From positions 186,001 to 250,000 of the forward strand of contig CAVVVP010000004.1 in NCBI GenBank assembly GCA_963751695.1: a DNA stretch of 64,000 bases. Direction: 5' to 3'. Below the pieces are notes generated by a model, which saw only the letters and a list, made by a program, of their open reading frames with translations, ran no database searches and was not told where the DNA came from. Position 1 is the first letter of the stretch; every line of letters starts with the position of its first letter. Below are positions 26,300-36,190 of this stretch, piece after piece. Origin of the DNA: SZUA-22 sp963751695 (lineage in GTDB: Bacteria; Bacteroidota; Ignavibacteria; Ignavibacteriales; Melioribacteraceae). Made by a program: the position numbers and the translations under genes.

Positions 26300-26425
26300 T
26301 GCCTTTTTATGTTTTAATAATGCAAAATTATCATTTTAAATCTAATTTGGTAAAATATATTAAAGTAAATTGAATATTAAGTTTAAGTTAAAAATTCATC
26401 CTACGACAATTTTTATAAGAATATT

Positions 26426-28786
26426 TTGTATTTTCACACCTCAAAAATTGAGAGAATTCTGAAACTTTTATCTAAAATATTTTTCTACATATTGATTTGT
26501 TGCTCATTTGTAAATGTATATTCACAATCGGAGGAGGCAACTTTAAGCGGATTTATATTTGACGCAGAATCTGGTGAGGATCTGATAAGCGCTAATGTTT
26601 ATATAATGGAACTTGGGACTGGGACAACGAGCAATGAGTACGGCTTTTACTCTATTACGGTTCCAAAAGGAAATTATACTATTCGATTTAGCTATACCGG
26701 TTATGAAACTAAGAACCTTCAGTTTGACTTAAACTATTCTGTGGAAGAAGATGTTGAATTGGAATACGACTCATACGAAATGGAAGAAGTTGTAGTAGTG
26801 GATAAAGCTGATGACCAAAATGTTAAGTCAACTGAAATGGGAACAACGAACATTAATCCTCAAGAGTTACAGTCAGTGCCGGTAGTTTTTGGTGAGGCAG
26901 ATATATTAAAAACTATGCAGCTTCTCCCTGGAATTAGTCAGGCGGGTGATGGTTCAAGTGGGTACTTTGTTCGCGGAGGTAATATTGATCAGAATTTAAT
27001 TTTGCTTGATGAAGCAACGGTATACAATCCTTCTCATTTATTTGGATTCTTTTCTGTATTCAATTCTGATGCTATTAAAAATGCAAAGATGATAAAAGGT
27101 AGCATGCCAGCAGAATATGGAGGGAGAATTTCTTCAGTTCTTGATATTAAAATGAAAGAAGGAAACAATAAACACTGGCAATTTAGCGGTGGTATAGGGC
27201 TGATTTCTTCCCGACTATCTGTTGAGGGTCCTATCGTAAAAGATAAAGGGTCTTTCTTGATCTCCGGCAGAAGGACTTATGCCGATCTATTTATCCCACT
27301 AGCTGGTGATGAGTCTCTCAATGACTCAAAACTCTACTTCTATGATCTAAATTTAAAAGCGAATTATTCTTTGGGTAGAAAAGACAAATTGTTTTTATCA
27401 GGATATTTTGGACGTGATGTTCTGGGCTACAAGGATGAATTCGGATTTGATTGGGGAAATATTACTGGAACATTAAGGTGGAATCATCTATTCAGTGATA
27501 AACTTTTCTCAAATACTTCATTTATAGTGAGCGATTACAATTATTCTGTGAGCATTCAAAGCGGAGATAACGATTTTACAATTACTTCAGGGATACGTGA
27601 CCTTAACTTTAAAAGTGATTTTCAGTATTTCTTCAATTCTGAAAACAGATTCAAATTTGGTGTTATTGGTTTTTACCATACGATCCTACCTGGTGAGATC
27701 GAAAGTGTCGGAGGAAATGTAAACTCATTTAAAGTTGATAATAGATATGGGCTTGAGCTAGCAGGTTACTTGTCTCATGAGGTTGATCTATCACACAGAC
27801 TAAGTTTAAACTATGGATTAAGATATTCACATTACCTGAATCTAGGTCCTGGAAACGTTTACACGTATGATGAATCTGGGTTTCCCAATAGCGTAACATC
27901 CTATGATGACGGAGAGATAATAAGTAATGACGGAGGACTTGAGCCCAGAATAACGGGAACTTATCTCCTTGATGAGACTAGTTCACTAAAAGCATCTTAT
28001 ACAAGAAATTTACAATATATTCATCTTGTCTCCAGTTCAGCTACTTCAACACCAATTGATGTATGGCTACCGACAACTGAAACTGTAAAGCCCGAAATAG
28101 CTGATCAAGTCAGTCTTGGTTATTTCAAAAATTTTAATAATAATGCATATGAGACTTCAGTTGAGATATACTATAAAGATTTGAAAAATCAAATCGAGTA
28201 TAAGAATGGAGCAGATATCTATTTCAACGAACTAATCGAATCTCAGCTAGTTTTTGGTAAAGGCAGGTCTTATGGGGCGGAATTCTTGTTCAGAAAAAAT
28301 GTAGGAAATTTTACAGGTTGGTTAAGTTATACTTTATCTAAAACCGAAAGAAAATTTGATGATATCGATAATGGTAATCCATTTCCTGCAAAGCAGGATA
28401 GAACTCATGATATTTCGATTACTGCTATATATAAGTTAAACAATATATGGACGTTTTCGGCAAATTGGATTTATTACACTGGAGATGCAGTAACATTTCC
28501 AAGTGGTAAATACTCAGTGGATGGCAATACATTAAATCTTTATACAGAAAGAAATGGTTATCGATTCCCAGATTATCATCGTTTGGATTTAGGGGCTACT
28601 TTGCTCCTAAGTAAGAGTAAGACTTCAGAAATGAGTTTAACTTTTTCTATTTACAATGCCTATGGAAGACGGAACGCTTATATGATAATGTTTAGAGAGA
28701 ATCAAGATAATCCAGCATACACTGAAGCTGTTCGCATAGCTTTATTTAGTTTTGTTCCTTCAATTACATTTAATTTTAGTTTTTAG
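26426..28786 (+). CDS. TonB-dependent receptor with carboxypeptidase-like N-terminal domain
   Basis: 786 residues, outer membrane. Hydrophobic signal around residues 10-33 (FFYILICCSFVNVYSQ), carboxypeptidase-regulatory-like domain (about 38-115, TLSGFIFDAESGEDLISANV), plug domain (LLPGISQAGDGSSGYFVRGG, about 160-260) and a 22-strand-type barrel ending in ITFNFSF with terminal F. Probably imports a ligand together with the DUF4249 lipoprotein 10 bases downstream. Start uncertain: TTG 26426 is the only standard codon before the signal peptide. Intact, in contrast to the receptor gene at 12522-15011. No SusD homologue. Confidence 0.9.
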   Translation: MYFHTSKIERILKLLSKIFFYILICCSFVNVYSQSEEATLSGFIFDAESGEDLISANVYIMELGTGTTSNEYGFYSITVPKGNYTIRFSYTGYETKNLQFDLNYSVEEDVELEYDSYEMEEVVVVDKADDQNVKSTEMGTTNINPQELQSVPVVFGEADILKTMQLLPGISQAGDGSSGYFVRGGNIDQNLILLDEATVYNPSHLFGFFSVFNSDAIKNAKMIKGSMPAEYGGRISSVLDIKMKEGNNKHWQFSGGIGLISSRLSVEGPIVKDKGSFLISGRRTYADLFIPLAGDESLNDSKLYFYDLNLKANYSLGRKDKLFLSGYFGRDVLGYKDEFGFDWGNITGTLRWNHLFSDKLFSNTSFIVSDYNYSVSIQSGDNDFTITSGIRDLNFKSDFQYFFNSENRFKFGVIGFYHTILPGEIESVGGNVNSFKVDNRYGLELAGYLSHEVDLSHRLSLNYGLRYSHYLNLGPGNVYTYDESGFPNSVTSYDDGEIISNDGGLEPRITGTYLLDETSSLKASYTRNLQYIHLVSSSATSTPIDVWLPTTETVKPEIADQVSLGYFKNFNNNAYETSVEIYYKDLKNQIEYKNGADIYFNELIESQLVFGKGRSYGAEFLFRKNVGNFTGWLSYTLSKTERKFDDIDNGNPFPAKQDRTHDISITAIYKLNNIWTFSANWIYYTGDAVTFPSGKYSVDGNTLNLYTERNGYRFPDYHRLDLGATLLLSKSKTSEMSLTFSIYNAYGRRNAYMIMFRENQDNPAYTEAVRIALFSFVPSITFNFSF

Positions 28787-28796
28787 GATTTAAGTA

Positions 28797-29648
28797 ATGA
28801 GAGTAAACTTAGTAAATATGGTTCGATTGATAATTTTAGCTTTATACCTTCTTCTTTTTTCAGGATGTGAGGACGTTATTGAAATAGATCTGAATTCAAC
28901 CAATCCCAAAATTGTTTTAGAAGGTTCAGTGGCAAATGATAATTCGCCAACAAAAGTTCGAATAACAAAATCGACTGATTTTTACGAACCTGGAGTTTAT
29001 GATAAAGTGACTGGAGCTGAAATTGAATTAACTGACAGTGAAGGAAATAGTGGAACGTTAACAGAAATTGAAGATGGTGTTTATCAAACTGAATCAATTT
29101 TGGGAGAAATTGGAAGATCATACTATATTTCTGTTAAAGCTGAAGGTAAAACATATAATGCAGAATCGACAATCCCTCAGCAGCTCAATCTTGATTCACT
29201 AAATATTGAAATTGCACCATATCCGCCCGGAGAAGAAACGGAAGAGACTAAAAGGTATTATCTGAACCTATATTTTCAAGACTATCCAGATAATGAAGAT
29301 TATGCAAGATTCAGAATTCTTAATAATGGCGAATTACTTGGAGGTTACAGAATATATAACGATAAGTATACGAACGGTAATTATATAAATGCTCGACTAA
29401 ATCTTGGCGCGGAAGATAACAATATAAAAATTGGTGATGAACTAACCGTTCAGTTACTTTCAATTGATAAATCTTCATACGAATTTTATTTAACAGCGAA
29501 TAGTATTAATGCTTCTCGAACTCAGGGCGGAGGTGGGCCTCCAAGTTCAATTTCACCGGCAAATCCAAATTCAAATTGGACCAATGATGCTCTTGGTGTA
29601 TTTACAGCCTTTTCAGTTTCTACACAATCAATTGTTGTAGAAGAATAA
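28797..29648 (+). CDS. DUF4249-type lipoprotein
   Basis: 283 residues. Signal peptide with lipobox LLLFSGC (C24), then an Ig-like beta domain (VLEGSVANDNSPTKVRITKS, GAEIELTDSEGNSGTL, YYISVKAEGKTY), as in DUF4249 proteins that sit beside TonB receptors of this type in Bacteroidota. Surface or periplasmic lipoprotein, probably a partner of the receptor at 26426-28786. A Gly/Pro-rich loop (QGGGGPPSS) occurs near the C-terminus. ATG 28797 or 28818 possible. Confidence 0.85.
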   Translation: MRVNLVNMVRLIILALYLLLFSGCEDVIEIDLNSTNPKIVLEGSVANDNSPTKVRITKSTDFYEPGVYDKVTGAEIELTDSEGNSGTLTEIEDGVYQTESILGEIGRSYYISVKAEGKTYNAESTIPQQLNLDSLNIEIAPYPPGEETEETKRYYLNLYFQDYPDNEDYARFRILNNGELLGGYRIYNDKYTNGNYINARLNLGAEDNNIKIGDELTVQLLSIDKSSYEFYLTANSINASRTQGGGGPPSSISPANPNSNWTNDALGVFTAFSVSTQSIVVEE

Positions 29649-29703
29649 ACCAATTATTTAGTTAGAATATTTCTTTTCCCATATCACAATTGTTTCCCTC
29701 TGA

Positions 29704-29734
29704 TTGTAGAGCAGACACAAAAATTGTATATTTC
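29704..29734 (+). promoter_or_regulatory. Bacteroidetes-type promoter for purL
   Basis: TTG (29704-29706), 20-base spacer, TATATTTC (29727-29734), seven of eight matching TAnnTTTG. The start would be near 29741, giving a leader of about 25 bases to the ATG at 29767. Same spacing as the rplM promoter. Confidence 0.5.
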
Positions 29735-29766
29735 ATTTTTAATTCAATCAAATATAGTGGCATTTA

Positions 29767-31989
29767 ATGAGAGAACCTGAAGTAACCTTAGAATTAGCAA
29801 TCGAACATGGATTGACGAAAGAAGAATACGAATATGTACTTAAAATTTTAGATGGAACTCCCACTTATACAGAACTTGGAATCATTAGTGTAATGTGGAG
29901 TGAGCACGCCAGTTATAAGAATTCAATAAATCTACTAAAAACTTTACCCAGAGACGGTGGAAGATTATTGGTCGGTGCTGGTGAAGAAAATGCAGGACTT
30001 GTTGACATTGGCGACGGAATGGGAATTGTATTTAAGATTGAAAGTCATAATCATCCATCTGCGGTTGAGCCTTACCAAGGGGCAGCAACTGGTGTTGGTG
30101 GAATTCTAAGAGATATTTTTACAATGGGTGCAAGACCAATCGCTGCTCTCAATTCTCTGCGTTTCGGTTCCTTGGAGGACCCTCATACAAGATTTTTATT
30201 TGAAGGTGTTGTCGATGGGATTGCAGATTACGGCAACTGCTTTGGAGTCCCAACTGTTGGGGGTGAAGTGTTTTTTGATGATTCCTATAAGGATAATCCT
30301 CTTGTAAATGCTATGGCCATTGGCATTGTTGATGTTAACCGAACTGCAACAGCTACGGCAGAAGGTGAGGGTAATTCAGTTATGATAGTTGGATCATCAA
30401 CTGGCCGAGATGGAATTCACGGTGCCACTTTTGCATCTGTTGATCTATCTGAAGAATCCGAGGCAAATCGACCCTCTGTTCAAGTCGGTGATCCATTTAC
30501 AGAAAAACTATTACTTGAAGCAACTCTGGAGATTATCAAAAATGACTGGATAGTTGGCATCCAGGATATGGGTGCAGCAGGTATCTCATGTTCAACATCT
30601 GAAATGAGTGCTAAGGGTGAATCTGGAATGGAGATAGACCTCAATAAAGTTCCTCTTCGCGAAGAGGGTATGAGTGCTTATGAAATTATGCTTTCTGAGA
30701 GTCAAGAAAGAATGCTAGTTGTTGCAAAACCTGGATATGAAGAAAAAATTATTGAAGTTTTCGATAAGTGGGATCTTAATTGTGAGATAATAGGTAAAGT
30801 GACAAACACTGGCAAACTTGACATAACTTACAATGGACAGAAAGTAGCTGATCTTCCGGCATTTTATTTAGCTTTAGGTGGAGGTGCTCCTGTTTACGAT
30901 CGCGAAACTAAAAAGCCAGGTTATTTGGATGAACTTCACGCCTTCGATTTCTCAACAATCAAGGAACCAGAAAATATAACTGACACTTTTCTGAAAGTAT
31001 TTTCATCACCAAACATAGTTTCAAAACGATGGGTATATGAGCAGTATGATTCGATGGTTAGAACCAACACAATCGTTGGACCTGGTTCGGATTCTGCTGT
31101 TATTTATATTAAAGATACAAACAAAGCAATTGCTGCTAACACTGACTGCAATGGGAGATATGTTTATCTAAATCCAAAAACCGGGGCAATGATTGCTGTG
31201 GCTGAATCAGCTCGCAATGTGGTTTGTTCTGGTGGAATACCTCTGGCAATAACCAATTGTTTGAATTTTGGAAATCCGTACAAACCAGAAGTTTATTGGG
31301 GATTTAAAAATGCAATTGAAGGGATGGGTGAAGCTTGCCGATATTTTGACACTCCAGTAACCGGTGGAAATGTTAGTTTCTATAACGAGAGTCCTAACAA
31401 TGCTGTGTACCCAACTCCCGTTATTGGTATGCTGGGATTGATTGAGGATTTGGAACATGTTACAACATCAAATTTTAAACAAGCAGATGATCTTGTTTAC
31501 CTACTTGGAGAAGATTTCGAGGAAGTCGGGGGAAGTGAATATTTAAAAGTAACACATGATCTAGTTGTTGGAGATTCACCAAAGATCGATCTCAAAACTG
31601 AAAAAGAACTTCATAAAACTATTCTTGATGTTATCAGAAAAGGTTTGATAAATTCTGCGCATGATATTTCCGAGGGTGGAATTGTTACTGCACTTGCGGA
31701 AAGCTGTATTGGGGACGTTGAAACTCCAATTGGTGTTGAAGTTGAAATTCCAGTTAAAAGCAGATTAGATTACTCATTGTTCTCTGAATCTCAATCGAGA
31801 GTTATTGTTTCAGTACCTCCAGAAAATAGTGACACATTTGAAACTGAATTGAACAAACACTCAACTCCTTATAAATTCATTGGTAAAACCATGGCAGTTG
31901 GATTTAATATAAATAGTCTCATATCAGTTTCATTAGATTCACTAATTGATGTATATTATAATACACTTAGCAAGAAAATGCAGTTATAG
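29767..31989 (+). CDS. purL: phosphoribosylformylglycinamidine synthase subunit PurL
   Basis: Converts FGAR to FGAM in purine synthesis, working with PurQ and PurS, which are not in the window. 740 residues, the small-PurL type. Motifs: catalytic SEHASYKNS, KIESHNHPSAVEPYQGAATG near the N-terminus, and the GGGAPVYDR segment between the two AIRS-like halves. The second half includes FGNPYKPEVYW and HDISEGGIVTAL. Apparently a single-gene unit. Confidence 0.97.
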   Translation: MREPEVTLELAIEHGLTKEEYEYVLKILDGTPTYTELGIISVMWSEHASYKNSINLLKTLPRDGGRLLVGAGEENAGLVDIGDGMGIVFKIESHNHPSAVEPYQGAATGVGGILRDIFTMGARPIAALNSLRFGSLEDPHTRFLFEGVVDGIADYGNCFGVPTVGGEVFFDDSYKDNPLVNAMAIGIVDVNRTATATAEGEGNSVMIVGSSTGRDGIHGATFASVDLSEESEANRPSVQVGDPFTEKLLLEATLEIIKNDWIVGIQDMGAAGISCSTSEMSAKGESGMEIDLNKVPLREEGMSAYEIMLSESQERMLVVAKPGYEEKIIEVFDKWDLNCEIIGKVTNTGKLDITYNGQKVADLPAFYLALGGGAPVYDRETKKPGYLDELHAFDFSTIKEPENITDTFLKVFSSPNIVSKRWVYEQYDSMVRTNTIVGPGSDSAVIYIKDTNKAIAANTDCNGRYVYLNPKTGAMIAVAESARNVVCSGGIPLAITNCLNFGNPYKPEVYWGFKNAIEGMGEACRYFDTPVTGGNVSFYNESPNNAVYPTPVIGMLGLIEDLEHVTTSNFKQADDLVYLLGEDFEEVGGSEYLKVTHDLVVGDSPKIDLKTEKELHKTILDVIRKGLINSAHDISEGGIVTALAESCIGDVETPIGVEVEIPVKSRLDYSLFSESQSRVIVSVPPENSDTFETELNKHSTPYKFIGKTMAVGFNINSLISVSLDSLIDVYYNTLSKKMQL

Positions 31990-32207
31990 AAATCATAGAG
32001 GACAAGCGCAAGATAAACTATGAAAACAGCCCATAATCAAAACATTCCTTTCTCCTTGTTTACACTTCTAATCATATAATATCGAATATTCTGTGACTAT
32101 TTTCTTATGCTGAGTCTACTCGGTTTCTTTCTTCCATAGATTTTATTCTTCTACAACTAAAAGAATATCGCAAAACCATCTCTTATTTTCAAACCCTAAA
32201 CTGTTAG

Positions 32208-32252
32208 ATAAGCGCTGACGGGAAACAGAAGAAAATGGTATTGATGAAGTAA
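32208..32252 (+). pseudogene. 3' remnant of a T9SS sorting-domain gene
   Basis: Fifteen codons reading ISADGKQKKMVLMK and stop, matching the last residues of the T9SS protein at 32661-35873 (FVQTKKMVLMK and stop). The similarity continues past the stop into the stem-loop, so gene end and stem-loop are shared as one duplicated unit. Confidence 0.55.
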
Positions 32253-32253
32253 T

Positions 32254-32292
32254 TAAAAAAAGGTGAGAAGTCCCAGCCAAGTTCTTCTCACC
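32254..32292 (-). repeat. stem-loop repeat copy 1
   Basis: Arms GGTGAGAAG (32262-32270) and CTTCTCACC (32284-32292), loop TCCCAGCCAAGTT. A seven-A run lies just before the left arm (32254-32260), so on the minus strand the hairpin is followed by T7 and looks like an intrinsic terminator; on the plus strand there is no T run. The 31-base hairpin is identical to copy 2 at 35883-35913. Confidence 0.75.
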
Positions 32293-32366
32293 TATTCATA
32301 AAATCTTTCATTGTATAGGGGTTCAATCAATACAACAGTAATATACACAAACCTTTCGCCTTATCT

Positions 32367-32382
32367 TGTGAGGTAAATCACA
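32367..32382. promoter_or_regulatory. CRP-type palindrome 1
   Basis: TGTGAGGTAAATCACA, a perfect match to the TGTGA-N6-TCACA consensus of the CRP/FNR family, 279 bases upstream of the large T9SS gene. Flanks extend the symmetry by one base on each side (T/A). Confidence 0.55.
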
Positions 32383-32660
32383 ACTCATTCCAATGAAAAA
32401 ACTCAATAGAAAAGCACCCTACCAAGAGTGAATTATAGGGGGCACTATCTACTGTCAGAGGTGCTCATAAGTTGTAGAATAAATTTGAAAATACTCTGGA
32501 TCTAGAACTATTTATCTATTTGTGGATTAATCGGATAAGCAGTATTTTGCATAAAGACTATATGTCTAATTTAGAATTATAAGAATTAAGGGAATCCATT
32601 CCAAACCAATTACAATATCTCATTGCAAATTATTATTTGTGATGTATTAAAGGAGCAAAT

Positions 32661-35600
32661 ATGAAACTTAGCCTAATGTTTATTTTACTAATTCTTTTTT
32701 CTTGTTATCTATTTTCGCAGGATCAAAAGCAAGATCCGTTTTCCAGCAATTACACTCTAGGCCATTCAGAGGAGATTGCGCTTTACTGGAACGTTGACAA
32801 TTTCTCTGAAATTGATAATACTGTTAATTATAAACTCTTTGATTATTACAGTAATTTTGGACAGTTTTTTATTGATTCTTCTAATGGGGGAAATTATTCT
32901 TCTTCAGATTTTTTATTAGGTGAGAAAAAAGGAATGGACGTAATTACTGGAGATTTTGATGGTGATGGTCTGGATGAAATAATTTCTGCTTGGGAAGGAT
33001 CAGGCAATTCTCTTAATCTTGTCGTTCCAAACATAGATAAAGAGACACTCAACTTTAATGACGAATATATGTTTAAGCTGCCAGGTGTTTTGTACTCAAA
33101 TCCTAAAACAAACTCTGTAAGATTTAGAATAATCAAGGGGAATTTTGATAACGACACTTTCGACGAATTTGCTATTGTATTATGGAACGTTAGTGGAAAT
33201 TTAGAAATACAAATTTATAATGTTGATATGAATTCTCATCAACCAGTGATGGTTGCATCTATATCTGACGAAAACATGAGTTCGGGAAATAATAATGCTG
33301 GATTATATGATATTGCTCCTGGAGATTTTGACGGCGATCTAGTTGATGAGATTGTGATGGTTGCTTATGAAGAATCAAATGCTGATTGGTTCATTTACAC
33401 AAAAATTTATGATGTAACTGAAAACAACGGAATCATCTCTTTAGTTCCCAAAGCAAGGAAAGAAGACTTTTATAACTACAATGATTGGGATGATCCAAGT
33501 CATAGAATAAACAATCTTGCAATAGCATCGGGTAATTTTAATGGCAATTTTGGAGATGAGTTTGTCATCGATTTTATTTTGTATAAAAGTGATTCGGAAA
33601 CTTATAATTACCTGCTGCCAGGATCTGTTTCTATGGATTTAGATACAATTTTTGTTAATAAAGAAAATATTTTCAGTACCTTCAATTCGCTTTCGGAAAC
33701 AAGTTTGTCGATAAGTATTCAAGCGGCAGATATGAATAATGATGGACGTGATGAAATTATTTCGGATGGGGACGGAAGAATAGACATAATAGAGGCTGAT
33801 AACGAGCTACACCTAACGAAAAAGGCTGGAAATAGTTTTAGTTCTTTCACATTTAATAATCGGAGAATGGTTGTTGCAGATCTGAATGCCAGCACAGACG
33901 ATTCAACATGGCTCCCTGAAATAATTGTAGCTGCATCACGTCGATATGAACCTGATGATCCTGATGATTGGTACACAACATTGGAGATTATTGTTTTTGA
34001 ACCTATTTTAGATGCTTCTGGAAATATAATCAGTTTAATGAAGAGAATTGCTTATACTGTTGATTCAGTGCCTCAAAGTCCTATGTTTTATTACTCACTT
34101 GCTGCTGGAGATTTTGATGGTGGGAGCATAAGACTAGGGAAACCAAATTATTATAGTGCAACCGATATTGTTCAACCACTTGTAATCTTAAATGCACCTC
34201 CAACACATTTTGATATGTTTGGGAATGAGATTTTTGATATAAATGGCAGTTATAATGGACAGGAAAGTAATTTTGTTGCAAATTATTACACAGAATCTGA
34301 AACTAACATTGAAGTGGAAACTGAACTACATTCTGCATGGACTGTAGGCGGGAGTGTTTCTGGGGGATTTGAAGTTCCTATAATTAAGACCGGTGTTGAA
34401 TTAAAACTAGAGGCTGAGTACGGAAAAGATTTTTCTAAAACTAATACTCAATCAAATTCCTACAGAGTTAGCCAAAATATATCATCAAGTAATGACGATT
34501 TTATATATGCCATAACTGTTGATTATGATATTTGGGAATATCCAATTATAGCAAACGATACTATTCAGGGTTATACGATGGTTGTTTCTCCAGGGGAGCC
34601 TCAAAGATCCTGGTTCCCAAGTAAAAGTCCGCAAGCAACTAATTATATTCCCGATCACGAAGTTGGAAATATTTTATCCTACAACCAAATAGCTGCTCCT
34701 TCAGATAATAATTCTCTGGAGTCAGTTTTGAAGTGGAATACATCAGATCAAATAACACTGGATGGATCACCAGGGTTTGAATATAATTGGGCATTAGAAA
34801 ATGAAACTCAAACAGAGCAAACAGAAACAAATGAAGTTCATAGCAAGATAGGAGCGTCAGCAAGTTTTGAAAGTACTTTCCCATTTGTCCCAAATTTTGA
34901 ATTTAACGGTGAATATTCTAATGAAACTGTATCAACAAGTAAAAACACAGTGACTTATAAAAAAGGTTTAGAGGTTCATCTTGGCCCAATAGATCTTAGC
35001 ATTGGGGAAACCTACTACTCAGTTACTCCTTATGCGTATTGGGCAAAAAGTGGAGCACTTGTATTAGATTATGGAGTAAACCCACGTTCTGCTCCTCCGG
35101 GTGTTCCTCAAACTTGGTTTCAAGAACAATATGGTAACAAGCCTGACCCAGCTCTAACTCTACCATGGAGGTTGGATCCTGAAAAAGGTATTTCAATTAC
35201 AGATGATAAACGCCAGCAGACAAAAGAGATTATTTTTAATCCAGATAATCCGAAGATTGGGGAAATTGTCACTATTCAAACAAGGGTTCATAATTATAGT
35301 TTTCTTAATACTTCCGGCCCAGTTGCTGCTCAATTTTATTTAGGTGATCCAAATAATGGTGGAATTTTGCTAGAGAGCAGAGACGAAAAAACTGAGTTTG
35401 CAACTGACGATTTTATTCCTGCACGCGAAAGTAAGATCATTAGCTTTGATTGGACTGTCCCAAACGGCGTAGCTTTATTTTACAGAATATATGTAGTCTT
35501 GGATCCCAATAATGAAATAGACGAAATTCACGAATCGAATAACATTGGTTGGAAAATCCTCCCTTTATATGATCTTTCGACTGATGTAAAGAAAGAAACT

Positions 35601-35873
35601 CAAAAACCAAGTTCGTATGAGCTTAGTCAAAATTATCCAAATCCCTTTAATCCAAGTACAATAATAAGATATACAATCCCAGAAAATGGATTTGTAAAAA
35701 TAAAAATATTTGACATTTTGGGTAGAGAAGTATCAACGCTCATAAATAAAGAGCAAAATTCGGGCAATTACGAAGTAGAATTTGATGCATCAAACCTTAC
35801 CAGTGGAGTATATTTTTACAGAATACAGGCTGGAGATTTTGTACAAACTAAAAAGATGGTTTTAATGAAGTAA
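32661..35873 (+). CDS. large secreted FG-GAP/CARDB protein with T9SS sorting domain
   Basis: 1070 residues. Signal peptide MKLSLMFILLILFSCYLFSQ (a C at residue 15, but Sec cleavage after FSQ is more likely). The N-terminal half holds FG-GAP/VCBS-like calcium-binding repeats: GDFDGDGLDEIISA, GDFDGDLVDEIVM, ADMNNDGRDEIIS. A middle region (about 540-840) is rich in Ser/Thr/Asn with SGGFEVPIIKTGVELKLEAE, resembling insecticidal or aerolysin-like beta regions only loosely. A CARDB-like domain (about 875-975, IGEIVTIQTRVHNYS ... NEIDEIHESNN) and a type A sorting domain (NYPNPFNPSTIIRYTIP ... KKMVLMK) end it. Extracellular; ligand unknown. Confidence 0.85.
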   Translation: MKLSLMFILLILFSCYLFSQDQKQDPFSSNYTLGHSEEIALYWNVDNFSEIDNTVNYKLFDYYSNFGQFFIDSSNGGNYSSSDFLLGEKKGMDVITGDFDGDGLDEIISAWEGSGNSLNLVVPNIDKETLNFNDEYMFKLPGVLYSNPKTNSVRFRIIKGNFDNDTFDEFAIVLWNVSGNLEIQIYNVDMNSHQPVMVASISDENMSSGNNNAGLYDIAPGDFDGDLVDEIVMVAYEESNADWFIYTKIYDVTENNGIISLVPKARKEDFYNYNDWDDPSHRINNLAIASGNFNGNFGDEFVIDFILYKSDSETYNYLLPGSVSMDLDTIFVNKENIFSTFNSLSETSLSISIQAADMNNDGRDEIISDGDGRIDIIEADNELHLTKKAGNSFSSFTFNNRRMVVADLNASTDDSTWLPEIIVAASRRYEPDDPDDWYTTLEIIVFEPILDASGNIISLMKRIAYTVDSVPQSPMFYYSLAAGDFDGGSIRLGKPNYYSATDIVQPLVILNAPPTHFDMFGNEIFDINGSYNGQESNFVANYYTESETNIEVETELHSAWTVGGSVSGGFEVPIIKTGVELKLEAEYGKDFSKTNTQSNSYRVSQNISSSNDDFIYAITVDYDIWEYPIIANDTIQGYTMVVSPGEPQRSWFPSKSPQATNYIPDHEVGNILSYNQIAAPSDNNSLESVLKWNTSDQITLDGSPGFEYNWALENETQTEQTETNEVHSKIGASASFESTFPFVPNFEFNGEYSNETVSTSKNTVTYKKGLEVHLGPIDLSIGETYYSVTPYAYWAKSGALVLDYGVNPRSAPPGVPQTWFQEQYGNKPDPALTLPWRLDPEKGISITDDKRQQTKEIIFNPDNPKIGEIVTIQTRVHNYSFLNTSGPVAAQFYLGDPNNGGILLESRDEKTEFATDDFIPARESKIISFDWTVPNGVALFYRIYVVLDPNNEIDEIHESNNIGWKILPLYDLSTDVKKETQKPSSYELSQNYPNPFNPSTIIRYTIPENGFVKIKIFDILGREVSTLINKEQNSGNYEVEFDASNLTSGVYFYRIQAGDFVQTKKMVLMK

Positions 35874-35882
35874 AATAAAAAA

Positions 35883-35913
35883 GGTGAGAAGTCCCAGCCA
35901 AGTTCTTCTCACC
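35883..35913 (-). repeat. stem-loop repeat copy 2
   Basis: Hairpin identical to copy 1, starting nine bases after the stop of the T9SS gene. Left arm preceded by an A run, so the terminator-like T tract is on the minus strand although both neighbours are on the plus strand. Confidence 0.75.
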
Positions 35914-35971
35914 TTCAATAAAGATTGTTCGTATTGTCATTCTAAATATATGTTAACCTATCAAATCTAGT

Positions 35972-35987
35972 TGTGATGATGGTCACA
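35972..35987. promoter_or_regulatory. CRP-type palindrome 2
   Basis: TGTGATGATGGTCACA, perfect TGTGA-N6-TCACA, 59 bases after stem-loop copy 2 and about 305 bases upstream of the gene at 36294. Confidence 0.55.
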
Positions 35988-36174
35988 CATCGAAATTACA
36001 AATGTTTATAAAAGGGAAGCACAACTAAGTGCTTCCCAAATAAGCCCAAAAGCTAGTGAGAAGCTAACTCTCAAGCTAAGTCGGAAGAGAAGATCATCTA
36101 ACTTCTCATCCTAGCAATTGTATGAGAGGGTTCTTCCCATACACCAAAAGTTTACAAAATTTTATTTTGTCAAA

Positions 36175-36190
36175 TGTGATTTGAATCACA
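36175..36190. promoter_or_regulatory. CRP-type palindrome 3
   Basis: TGTGATTTGAATCACA, perfect TGTGA-N6-TCACA, about 104 bases upstream of the ATG at 36294, a distance suitable for activation of that gene. Confidence 0.6.

Larger units (their letters stand above)
31990..32660. other. intergenic region, 671 bases, with remnant, stem-loop and palindromes
   Basis: No intact gene. Contains the tail of a lost T9SS gene (32208-32252), stem-loop copy 1 (32262-32292), a short GTAT/ATAC inverted repeat (about 32314-32332) and a perfect CRP-type palindrome (32367-32382). The stretch 31990-32200 shows nothing recognisable. The ribosome-binding site AAAGGAG precedes the gene at 32661. Confidence 0.6.

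Noticed and set aside
26118..26339. Insertion sequence or transposon at the junction
   Set aside because: No transposase, no terminal inverted repeats and no target duplication; the sequence is explained by two truncated genes.
35883..35913. Stem-loop copy 2 as the ordinary terminator of the T9SS gene
   Set aside because: There is no T run after the hairpin on the plus strand; the A run precedes it. It may still slow transcription, but it does not fit a standard intrinsic terminator in that direction.
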